DNA of 11,118 nt from an uncultured Roseburia sp. (GTDB lineage: Bacteria > Bacillota_A > Clostridia > Lachnospirales > Lachnospiraceae): positions 1 to 11,118 of the forward strand of contig CAAEAE010000147.1 in NCBI GenBank assembly GCA_900753715.1, read 5' to 3'. Below the pieces are notes generated by a model. The model was not told the origin of the DNA, did not search any database, and saw nothing but the letters and a program-made list of their open reading frames with translations. The translations under genes were made by a program, and so were the position numbers. Numbering within the stretch: the first letter of the stretch is position 1; each line of letters begins with the position of its first letter. Below are positions 1 to 7,424 of this stretch, in pieces.

Positions 1-1
1 A

Positions 2-271
2 GAACCGATGTTTACAATTACTGCAACCGATCGTCATGGCATCTTGTATCACGGCAGAATAAGAAGGTTAGTTCCGAGGGAATGTCTGCGACTGCAGGGT
101 TATTACGACTGGCAGATTGATAAGATCATAGACAGCACTTCTGACGCACAGCTTTATAAACAGGCTGGAAACGGAGTAACTGTCAATGTTATCGAGGCAA
201 TTGGCAGATTGTTACAAAAGGCAGACTCCGAACTTAACACACAGAAAGTGTCTGAGAAAGGAATCCATTAG
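2..271 (+). CDS. DNA (cytosine-5-)-methyltransferase, C-terminal part (5' end outside window)
   Basis: The reading frame is open from the first bases of the window (codons Glu-Pro before the first Met at 8), so this is the tail of a gene that begins upstream. Two C-terminal C5-methyltransferase signatures are visible. Motif IX appears as RRLVPRECLRLQGY, and motif X as QLYKQAGNGVTVNVIEAIG; the family more often has GNS than GNG. The catalytic Pro-Cys motif, the SAM-binding motif I and most of the target recognition domain lie outside the window, so activity and specificity cannot be judged. The family transfers a methyl group from SAM to C5 of cytosine in a specific DNA site. No restriction endonuclease is visible downstream; the next gene starts 2 bases after the stop. 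In ICEs such enzymes usually modify the element's own DNA against host restriction, which is inference here. Confidence 0.9.
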   Translation, partial: EPMFTITATDRHGILYHGRIRRLVPRECLRLQGYYDWQIDKIIDSTSDAQLYKQAGNGVTVNVIEAIGRLLQKADSELNTQKVSEKGIH

Positions 272-273
272 GC

Positions 274-1230
274 ATGATCGGAATAAAAGACCAATACTTT
301 GGCACAGAAATCGAAATGACAGGGATTACCAGACAACGTGCTGCAGAAGTTGTTGCTGAAATGTTTGGAACAGAAGCATATTATGACGGCACTACTTATG
401 GAGTCTGGTCAGTGATAGATCTGGAAGGAAAAAAGTGGAAATTTATGTCTGATGGGAGCATTTATACACAACGGAAAGTATACGGTCGAATTGTAGACGC
501 AGGTGGAGAATATTCAACAGAAATGGTATCTCCGAAATTATCCTATGATGAAATGGGAAAGTTACAGGAAGTAGTACGATGTCTGCGACAGCATGGAGGT
601 TTTGTAAATGAGTCCTGTGGTCAGCATGTTCATGTAGATGCATCGAATCATACACCGCAGAGTCTGAAAAATGCACTGACAATTATGTATGCAAAGGAAG
701 ATATCCTGTTCAAAGCACTGAAAGTGCAGGAGAGAAGAGCAAATAGTTATTGTCAGAGGGTGCGACCGGAGGTATTGGAGAAAATCCGAAAAATACCAAA
801 TAAATCAATCACAATGGACCGAGTAAGAAATGTCTGGTATGGAGGCAGGGATGGAAGTCATACCCATTATGATCATACCCGTTATTATGCTCTGAATCTT
901 CATGCTGTGTTTTCCAAGGGAACTTTGGAATGGCGTTGTTTTGAAAGCACACTACATGCAGGAAAGGTGAGAGCAAATATTACACTGGCATTAGCCATTT
1001 CCGCACAGGCAATCAATCAGAGATCGACACAGATGAAAAAGACACTGATATCAGAAAACCCGGCATTTACATTTCGTACATTTTTATTGAGACTTGGGTT
1101 AATTGGAGACGAATATAAAAATGTTCGAAAACATCTGCTGGCAAATCTGGATGGTGATCTTGCGTGGAGATATGATAAAAGCACGTATGAGTGTCTGAAG
1201 AAAAATCAAAGGACAGAAGGAGTCAGATAG
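274..1230 (+). CDS. Amidoligase-family protein (Amidoligase_2 fold)
   Basis: A 318-residue protein recognised as a member of the amidoligase family (glutamine-synthetase-like/COOH-NH2 ligase fold). The opening strand holds YFGTEIEM (residues 8-15), with Glu12 and Glu14 in the place of the family's metal-binding acidic residues. A GQHVHVD block (residues 116-122) gives the conserved His118 and His120, and LEWRCFEST (around 218-226) gives Arg221 and Glu224. Members use ATP to join a carboxylate to an amine, but the substrates of the mobile-element versions are largely unknown. The start at 274 follows the methyltransferase stop by 2 bases, with an AAAGGA-like site about 11 bases upstream. The next gene, a gamma-glutamylcyclotransferase-like protein, is 12 bases downstream; such pairing is a known theme for this family. 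No signal peptide or membrane segment was seen, so it should be cytoplasmic. Family call is firm; substrate unknown. Confidence 0.87.
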   Translation: MIGIKDQYFGTEIEMTGITRQRAAEVVAEMFGTEAYYDGTTYGVWSVIDLEGKKWKFMSDGSIYTQRKVYGRIVDAGGEYSTEMVSPKLSYDEMGKLQEVVRCLRQHGGFVNESCGQHVHVDASNHTPQSLKNALTIMYAKEDILFKALKVQERRANSYCQRVRPEVLEKIRKIPNKSITMDRVRNVWYGGRDGSHTHYDHTRYYALNLHAVFSKGTLEWRCFESTLHAGKVRANITLALAISAQAINQRSTQMKKTLISENPAFTFRTFLLRLGLIGDEYKNVRKHLLANLDGDLAWRYDKSTYECLKKNQRTEGVR

Positions 1231-1242
1231 AGGTGAGAAAAA

Positions 1243-1725
1243 ATGAAAGATAGATATTACTTCGCTTATGGCAGCAACATGAATCTGGAGCAGATGAAGT
1301 ACAGGTGTCCGGCTGCGGAAGTTGTGGAAAACGTCCGGCTTGAAAATTATCGGCTGGCATTTCGGGGAAGGGCTCCGGGCAATGGGGTAGCAACGGTTCT
1401 GCCGGAAAAAGGAAGCTATGTCGAAGGAGTCTTATGGAAAATCACAGAAGCGTGTGAGAAGAGTCTGGATTTTTATGAAGGATTCCCAAGTTTTTATGGG
1501 AAAGAATCGATTCGGGTAAAAAATCAGGATGGTGTGGAGAAAGAAGTGTTTGTATATATGATGAACGCTCCGCACAAAGATGTTCCGGCAAAGCCATCGA
1601 AATTTTATCTGGATGGAATTCTGGAAGGATGTAAGGATAACCAGATTCCAACGGAGTCTGTCATGGAAGCGGTAAAACGTACCAGACAGGAAGTAAAAAA
1701 AGAAAAAAATCGATATGCAAGATAA
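1243..1725 (+). CDS. Gamma-glutamylcyclotransferase-fold protein (GGCT/AIG2-like)
   Basis: A 160-residue protein with the hallmark start of the family, YFAYGSNM (residues 6-13), which binds the substrate in the cyclotransferase pocket. A later DFYEGFP block (76-82) supplies Glu79 in the position of the catalytic glutamate. GVLWKIT (62-68) and VFVYMMN are the typical core strands. Known members release 5-oxoproline from gamma-glutamyl amines or amino acids, or cleave related gamma-glutamyl amides. An AGAGGTGAG ribosome binding site (about 1229-1236) sits 6 bases before the ATG, making the start clear. It follows the amidoligase by 12 bases and is probably cotranscribed with it. Together they could form a make-and-break pair for an isopeptide or amide tag. 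A stem-loop terminator lies just after the stop. The last residues are Lys/Arg rich. Family call is firm; the true substrate is unknown. Confidence 0.87.
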   Translation: MKDRYYFAYGSNMNLEQMKYRCPAAEVVENVRLENYRLAFRGRAPGNGVATVLPEKGSYVEGVLWKITEACEKSLDFYEGFPSFYGKESIRVKNQDGVEKEVFVYMMNAPHKDVPAKPSKFYLDGILEGCKDNQIPTESVMEAVKRTRQEVKKEKNRYAR

Positions 1726-1729
1726 AACG

Positions 1730-1761
1730 TACCGCAGAGGAAACATCTTCTGCGGTATTTT
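1730..1761 (+). terminator. Stem-loop with T-tract after the cyclotransferase gene
   Basis: A perfect 9-bp stem, TACCGCAGA (1730-1738) with TCTGCGGTA (1749-1757), can gain two further pairs (1739-1740 with 1747-1748, one G-T) to close a 6-base loop. It is followed by TTTT (1758-1761). This fits an intrinsic terminator, though the T-tract is short. It lies between the cyclotransferase stop and the adhesin start with only 37 bases left before the adhesin ATG, so it may instead act as a leaky terminator or attenuator that lowers adhesin expression relative to the upstream genes. Confidence 0.6.
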
Positions 1762-1798
1762 ACTGAAAAAATCTATTTATAATAGGAAGGAAAAGCAC

Positions 1799-4700
1799 AT
1801 GAAGGTTAGAAAATTAAAGACCAGAATTGCTGCTTTTGGACTGGCTGTCCTGATGGGCATCAGTACCTTGAGCAGTGCGAATGCGTTTGCGGCCGAACAG
1901 ACAGGCTCGGAACAGCAGACGGAAGTACAGGCATCTGAACAGGCGGTAACAAGCCAGAAAGATACATCAGTTACAGCAGATGATATCACAAAAGCAGTTT
2001 CAGATGATACATTTGCAGTGGAAACCAGTATGGAAGGAATCCATTATGATGCAGAAAAAGAAGATGTTACGCTTGTAAGTATCAAAGATGAGAATGGTGG
2101 AGAGTATCATTCAGACAAAGCAGGAACATATATTGCCACTTATATGGTCGTTCCAAAAGATAAGAGTGACAGCTATACCATCACCCGTAAAGTGACTCTG
2201 ACGGATACCGAAGGACAGGCACATTCCGAAGAAAATGGTGGAGAGAAACAGAAGTCAGATACAGAATCTGAAGATGATTCGGATTCGCCTGTGCAGAACT
2301 ACACAGATGTAGAAATTGAAACATCCGAAGAAGATGCATCTGCACAGGCAATCAAAGAACTGAAAGAGGACATCGAAGAGGGAAATGTGATGGTATTGTC
2401 TGCGGCTGAAAGAGCTACAAGCAGCGGTTCCACAGTTACATTGACAAAGGGGAGAACTATTTATTATCCAAGTTATATTGGAAATTATCTTACTTGCCTG
2501 TTCACAGTCAATGGAAAGATTGCGTACTGCCTTCAGTCCCAGAAAGCATCCCCACCGAGTGGAAGTTATGTAGCACAGGTACTGGACAGCAATAAAAATC
2601 TGCAGAAAGTCCTTTATTATGGTTATGGCGGGGCAGGAGATCTGACAGGAAGTTATCTGTCTGGAAAAACGGAAGATGAAAAGTATGTGTATACACACAT
2701 TGCAGCCAGCTATGCTTATGCAGGAGAAGCCGGATTTACAGGGTGTAATTATAATGACCTTGTAAATGCAGGGGTTATCGCATATATCAATTATCTGTTC
2801 GGACAGGAAGAACCGCCAAAAGGTGAACTGAGCCTTTCAAGCACAAAGCTGAATGCAGTACGGGATGGAAACATCCAGAAAACACCAAATATCACACTGT
2901 CTGGAGATCACAGAAACTATGTGACACTGAGTGTACCAGAAAATGTGACAGCACATAATCTTTCCAAAGGAACAAGTGTTACAAATGGAAAAATCCAGAT
3001 TTATGGTGGAGATACATTCTATCTGTCCGCAGATTTATTACTGACAGGCAGTTATGCTTCCGGCAACTTATATGGTTCTGTCGGAAAGACATGGAGAACA
3101 CTGGTGTTGACAACCGGAGATTCCAAGCAGGATATCGGTGTATTTGAAAGCGAAACAGCAGCGCCGGTAAGCTTCAGTGTACAGTGGCTGAATATGACAC
3201 GCATTGAACTTATGAAGAAAGATGTCAATACACAGAATCCACTGTCAGGAGCAGTTTATGGTATTTATACTGATAAGAAGTGTGAAAATCTGCTGATGAC
3301 AATGTCAGCAACCGGAACAGACGGAAAAGCAGTCAGCGATTATTTTGATTCTGCACTGAAAACAGTGTACGTGAAAGAGATCACTGCTCCGACAGGATAC
3401 AAACTGAATACAGAAGTATATAAAGTGGCTGTTACTGCCGGAAAGACAATGACTGTAACAGCAACAGATGAGAGAGTCACCGGAAAGGTGAAAATCGCAA
3501 AGATCGATAAAGAAACACTTGCATTTAAAGCGCAGGGGGACAGTGTTCTTCGTGGTGCTGTGTATGGTCTGTATGCAAAAGAGGACATCGTGCATCCGGA
3601 TGGCACAACAGGGGTTCTGTATAAACAGGACAGCCTGATTGCACAGGGAGTCATCGGAGATGACGGAACACTGGAATTTTCAGAATTATACCTTGGAGAA
3701 ATGTATGTAAAAGAGATCACTCCACCGGAAGGATATACACTGGATACTACAAAATATGAGGTATCAGTAACTTATGAAGGTCAGGATGTTGCCGAAGTGA
3801 CAAGAGACCTTACGGTAAAAGAGCAGGTAAAGAAACAGGCATTCCAGTTAATCAAAATCAGTGAAGATGGAGAGCAGACAGAAACAGACCTGGTTGCAGG
3901 AGCAGGATTTAAGGTATATCTGATCAGCGACCTGACACAGGTAAAAAATGGAAAACTGAAGCCAGCCAATGGAGAAAGCTATACAGCAAGTGATTTCAAG
4001 AATTATGACTTCAGCAAAGAGCAGGTTGCAGTTACTTACGAGAATGGAACAGCCGTACCAGTGCCGGAACTGATCACGGATACCAAAGGATATGCAGTCA
4101 GCCCGGAACTGCCGTATGGAAGTTATGTTGTAGTGGAAAGTACTACCCCTGAGAATTTGAAAACCATTGATCCATTTGTTGTAAATGTGGAAAATGACAG
4201 CAGAGAGCCAATGCAGTGGAGAGTATTTGATGACCGCCCGTTTGAATTTTTGCTGAAAATTGTAAAGAAGGATGCACAGACTGGAAATACTGTTTTAAAG
4301 GCTGGTGCTTCTTATAAGATTTACGATGTGACAAATAAGAAATATGTGGAACAGGTTGTTCAGTATCCGAAGAAAGAAAAGATCAGTGTATTCGAAACAA
4401 ACGAGGAAGGATATCTGATCACACCGCAGGAACTGAAGTGCTCTACCTACCGAATCGAAGAAGTGAAAGCACCGGAAGGATTTGTAAGACAGGGAAGCGA
4501 GGAGTCCCTGTATGATGGAACAACGATTATTTCACCATTAGAACAGACTACAAAAGGAACATATAAAGAAAATCCACAGAGTGGTATTGTAATTACAGTA
4601 TCCTCAAACACTGCACATCAGATTGATCCAGATACAGGAGCTGCGATTGTAGAGGTAGAACAGAAAAACGATGAACAGGTAGGAAGCCTGCTCCTGACGA

Positions 4701-6175
4701 AAAAGGGAGAACAGCTTACCGAAGTAACCGGAGATTCTGTTCTGGCAAAAGTAAAAGCACTGGTTTCAAAAGTAAGAAATGCCGTATCTGGAAAAGAAGA
4801 AACAGGTATTTATAAAGGCTTTAAATATGAAGAAACCGGAGTAGAAGGCGCTGAATTCGAAATATATGCCAAAGATACCATCTATTCACCGGACGGAGCA
4901 AAGGACGAAGCAGGAAATCCAGTTGTCCGATATGAGAAAGATGACCTGGTAGCCAAACTGACTACAGATGAAAATGGAACAGCAGTTATCAACAATCTGC
5001 CACTGGGAACGTATTATCTGAAAGAAGTTGTAGCAGGAGAGAATTTTGTCCTAAATACAGAACAGAAAGAATTTACCCTGACAGCAGAGGATGATACACA
5101 GGCAGTTGTTTATGAAGGCGTTACCTATAAAAATGAAAGACAGAAAGTTTTCGTATCAGTAGAAAAGAAAGATTCTGTCACAGGCGAAAAGCTGGAAGGT
5201 GTTATTTTTGGACTGTATGCTGCAGAAGATATTCTTTCTAATCAGGGAGAGGTTCTCGTAGAGAAAGATACCTTGCTGGAAAAGAAAGCAACGGATGCAA
5301 AGGGAACACTTACTTTCGACAGTGATCTTCCACATGGAAAATACTATGTCAAAGAGGAAGTCAGAAAAGCTGGATATCTTCCAAATGAGGAAGTATGGAA
5401 TGTAGATGCAACTTACGAAAATCAGAATCTTGCAAAGATTGAACTGAACAAAGAAGTTGAGAATCAGCCGACAGAAACACGCATTACAAAAACAGATGCA
5501 ACTACCGGAAATGAGCTGGAAGGAGCCAAACTGCAGGTCATTGATAAAGACGGAAATGTTGTGGAAGAATGGGTAAGCAGTAAGGAAGAACATGTCATTT
5601 ACGGACTGCCGGAAGGAAGTTATACCTTACATGAGGAACTGGCTCCTTATGAAGATGGCTATGTGTCTGCCAGCGATGTGATGTTTGAAGTCAAAGAAGA
5701 TGGCAGTGTGACAAAGGTTGAGATGAAAGATGAATATTCCAAAGTGGAAATTTCAAAAACAGACCTTACAACCGGAAAAGAACTGGAAGGGGCAAAGCTT
5801 CAGATTATCCGCAAAGACGGAACTGTTCTGGAAGAGTGGATTACAGATGGAAAACCACATTCCGTTGAAAAACTCCCAGTCAATGAAGAACTTACTCTGC
5901 GTGAGATCACAGCACCGGATGGTTACGAGATTGCGGAAGATGTCACATTTACATTGAAAGATACAATGGAAGTCCAGAAAGTAGAAATGAAAGATGCCAG
6001 AACACCGGAGAAAACAACAGAAAAAACAAATGCACCAAAAACAGGTGATAACCAGAAAATATGGGCGTTTGTTCTGCTTGCACTGGCATCTGCTGGAACA
6101 GCTACAGGAGTGACTGTATACCGCAGAAAGAAGTCAAAAATGACAGACAACAAAAAAGAAACAGAAGAAAAATAA
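1799..6175 (+). CDS. Large LPXTG-type cell-wall adhesin with thioester-like head and eight CnaB (SpaA-like) repeats
   Basis: A 1458-residue surface protein. The ATG at 1799 is chosen because AGGAAGG (1784-1790) lies 8 bases upstream and a signal peptide (basic KVRKLKTR, hydrophobic core, ANAFA cleavage site near residue 31) begins there; an in-frame start at 1715 would place 28 odd residues before it. Rough order: acidic linkers and a small beta domain (about 60-135), a TQXA/thioester-like domain (about 210-340, candidate Cys244 in AYCLQ), then CnaB-type domains near 468-558, 562-676, 680-811, 815-958, 961-1114, 1115-1221, 1225-1312 and 1314-1401. Each CnaB has a first-strand Lys (473, 568, 686, 823, 968, 1123, 1231, 1320) and a late Glu in motifs such as VKEITAP, as expected for self-formed isopeptide bonds. 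The C-terminus has an APKTGD sorting motif (1412-1417), one membrane helix (about 1422-1441) and an RRKK tail. Probable role: adhesion or mating contact. No sortase gene is in the window. Domain limits are by eye. Confidence 0.92.
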   Translation: MKVRKLKTRIAAFGLAVLMGISTLSSANAFAAEQTGSEQQTEVQASEQAVTSQKDTSVTADDITKAVSDDTFAVETSMEGIHYDAEKEDVTLVSIKDENGGEYHSDKAGTYIATYMVVPKDKSDSYTITRKVTLTDTEGQAHSEENGGEKQKSDTESEDDSDSPVQNYTDVEIETSEEDASAQAIKELKEDIEEGNVMVLSAAERATSSGSTVTLTKGRTIYYPSYIGNYLTCLFTVNGKIAYCLQSQKASPPSGSYVAQVLDSNKNLQKVLYYGYGGAGDLTGSYLSGKTEDEKYVYTHIAASYAYAGEAGFTGCNYNDLVNAGVIAYINYLFGQEEPPKGELSLSSTKLNAVRDGNIQKTPNITLSGDHRNYVTLSVPENVTAHNLSKGTSVTNGKIQIYGGDTFYLSADLLLTGSYASGNLYGSVGKTWRTLVLTTGDSKQDIGVFESETAAPVSFSVQWLNMTRIELMKKDVNTQNPLSGAVYGIYTDKKCENLLMTMSATGTDGKAVSDYFDSALKTVYVKEITAPTGYKLNTEVYKVAVTAGKTMTVTATDERVTGKVKIAKIDKETLAFKAQGDSVLRGAVYGLYAKEDIVHPDGTTGVLYKQDSLIAQGVIGDDGTLEFSELYLGEMYVKEITPPEGYTLDTTKYEVSVTYEGQDVAEVTRDLTVKEQVKKQAFQLIKISEDGEQTETDLVAGAGFKVYLISDLTQVKNGKLKPANGESYTASDFKNYDFSKEQVAVTYENGTAVPVPELITDTKGYAVSPELPYGSYVVVESTTPENLKTIDPFVVNVENDSREPMQWRVFDDRPFEFLLKIVKKDAQTGNTVLKAGASYKIYDVTNKKYVEQVVQYPKKEKISVFETNEEGYLITPQELKCSTYRIEEVKAPEGFVRQGSEESLYDGTTIISPLEQTTKGTYKENPQSGIVITVSSNTAHQIDPDTGAAIVEVEQKNDEQVGSLLLTKKGEQLTEVTGDSVLAKVKALVSKVRNAVSGKEETGIYKGFKYEETGVEGAEFEIYAKDTIYSPDGAKDEAGNPVVRYEKDDLVAKLTTDENGTAVINNLPLGTYYLKEVVAGENFVLNTEQKEFTLTAEDDTQAVVYEGVTYKNERQKVFVSVEKKDSVTGEKLEGVIFGLYAAEDILSNQGEVLVEKDTLLEKKATDAKGTLTFDSDLPHGKYYVKEEVRKAGYLPNEEVWNVDATYENQNLAKIELNKEVENQPTETRITKTDATTGNELEGAKLQVIDKDGNVVEEWVSSKEEHVIYGLPEGSYTLHEELAPYEDGYVSASDVMFEVKEDGSVTKVEMKDEYSKVEISKTDLTTGKELEGAKLQIIRKDGTVLEEWITDGKPHSVEKLPVNEELTLREITAPDGYEIAEDVTFTLKDTMEVQKVEMKDARTPEKTTEKTNAPKTGDNQKIWAFVLLALASAGTATGVTVYRRKKSKMTDNKKETEEK

Positions 6176-6202
6176 AATAAGAATTACAGGATAAACCAAT
6201 CT

Positions 6203-6243
6203 GACAGGGCAGGAGATGTGCATAAAGCAGCTTCTGCCCTGTC
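6203..6243 (+). repeat. 10-bp inverted repeat between adhesin and metK
   Basis: GACAGGGCAG (6203-6212) and CTGCCCTGTC (6234-6243) are perfect complements around a 21-base spacer. No T-run follows (TGTATAT instead), so it is a poor intrinsic terminator. The hairpin ends 8 bases before the AAGGAG ribosome binding site of metK and may be a processing, stabilising or regulatory structure. The whole 88-base gap (6176-6263) holds no gene, and no clear promoter or SAM riboswitch was seen in it. Confidence 0.5.
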
Positions 6244-6263
6244 TGTATATAAGGAGAAGAATG

Positions 6264-7424
6264 ATGAGACGTTTTTATACAGCAGAATCAGTAACAGAAG
6301 GACACCCGGATAAAGTATGCGATCAGATAGCAGATGCAATCTTAGATGAATGTCTGCGTTACGATCCATCTTCGAGAGTGGCGTGTGAAGTCCTTGCTAC
6401 AAGAGGAAATGTGTTTGTAGCAGGAGAAATCACCAGCGGATATGAACCACCAGTGTTTGATGTGATCCGAAAAGTTTTAGAAGAGTGTGGATATTGTACA
6501 GATGGGATAGAAATGGATACGTTTGTACACCAGCAGAGTCCAGATATTGCGAAAGCAGTGAGTGTGTCGAAAGAATTTCGGGATAATATCGGCGCAAAAT
6601 TAAGAGATAGAAGCAGGGGAGCTGGAGATCAGGGTGTTATGGTCGGATATGCGTGTGATGATACTCCGCAGCTTATGCCAATGCCGACTGTTCTGGCACA
6701 CCGGATCACACGTGAACTTTCGGCTTGCAGAAGAAGCGGATATATCAAAGATATCTTTTCGGATGGAAAAGCACAGGTAACCGTAGAATATGAAGATGGA
6801 AAGCCAGTGAGACTGGAAAGTGTTGTTGTTTCCTGCCAGCATGGTGCAGAAAAGAGCCTGAAGAAGTTAGATGCCGAGATCAGAGAGAAAGTGCTTCGCT
6901 CAGCACTCAGATTACTGCCGCCGGATGAGGATACGAAGATTCTGATCAATCCGTCAGGAAAATTTGTGTGTGGAGGGTTTGATGCAGATACCGGACTGAC
7001 CGGAAGAAAGCTGATGGTGGATACTTATGGAAGTATGGTTCCGCATGGCGGCGGTGCATTTTCAGGAAAGGACTGTTCGAAAGTAGACCGTTCGGCAGCT
7101 TATATGGCAAGGTATATCGCAAAAAATATAGTAGCTGCTGAGTTTGCAAGCAAGTGTCAGGTGTCTCTGGCTTATGCAATCGGAGTAGCAGAGCCGGTTA
7201 TGATTGAGGTGGATACCTTTGATACAGGGAAAGTGTGTGCGGATGATTGTCTGGCGGCAGCAATCCCACTGGTGTTTGGAGTGACACCTGTTCAGATCAT
7301 GGAATCCCTTCGACTGAACCGTCCGATTTTCCGGCAGACGGCAGTTTTTGGTCATTTTGGAAGAAAGGAGTTTCCTTGGGAGCGGACGGATAAGGTACTG
7401 GATCTTCAGGATGCAATTCTGTAA
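6264..7424 (+). CDS. metK: S-adenosylmethionine synthetase (methionine adenosyltransferase)
   Basis: A complete 386-residue enzyme, close to the usual family length of about 380-400. It makes SAM from methionine and ATP in the cytoplasm. Signatures: TEGHPDK (11-17, with His14, Asp16 and Lys17 matching E. coli numbering), GAGDQG (119-124), GLTGRK, and the phosphate-binding GGGAFSGKD (262-270) followed by SKVDRSAAY. The C-terminus has the typical GHFGRKEFPWE. All catalytic motifs look intact. AAGGAG (6251-6256) lies 7 bases before the ATG at 6264 and 4 bases before an alternative ATG at 6261; a much longer in-frame start at 6216 would fall inside the hairpin and is unlikely. The stop overlaps the next start as TAATG, so translation is coupled to the TOPRIM gene. 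It sits in a mobile element beside two SAM-dependent methyltransferases, so it is probably an extra copy besides a chromosomal metK, feeding element-directed methylation (inference). Confidence 0.95.
   Translation: MRRFYTAESVTEGHPDKVCDQIADAILDECLRYDPSSRVACEVLATRGNVFVAGEITSGYEPPVFDVIRKVLEECGYCTDGIEMDTFVHQQSPDIAKAVSVSKEFRDNIGAKLRDRSRGAGDQGVMVGYACDDTPQLMPMPTVLAHRITRELSACRRSGYIKDIFSDGKAQVTVEYEDGKPVRLESVVVSCQHGAEKSLKKLDAEIREKVLRSALRLLPPDEDTKILINPSGKFVCGGFDADTGLTGRKLMVDTYGSMVPHGGGAFSGKDCSKVDRSAAYMARYIAKNIVAAEFASKCQVSLAYAIGVAEPVMIEVDTFDTGKVCADDCLAAAIPLVFGVTPVQIMESLRLNRPIFRQTAVFGHFGRKEFPWERTDKVLDLQDAIL

Noticed and set aside
1778..1783. Perfect TATAAT just before the adhesin gene, as a promoter -10 box
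   Set aside because: It directly abuts the ribosome binding site (1784-1790), so a transcript starting about 7 bases later would lose that site, and no TTGACA-like box is seen 17 bases upstream.
1715..1798. Upstream start of the adhesin at 1715, adding 28 residues
   Set aside because: It overlaps the cyclotransferase gene and the terminator hairpin, and it would bury the signal peptide behind a non-typical leader. The ATG at 1799 has a good ribosome binding site.
6176..6263. SAM riboswitch in front of metK
   Set aside because: The gap is only 88 bases and shows one simple hairpin; no multi-helix SAM-box core and no terminator pair were seen.
6216..6263. Longer N-terminus of MetK from 6216
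   Set aside because: The extra residues have no counterpart in the family and are encoded inside the hairpin; AAGGAG at 6251-6256 supports the start at 6264.
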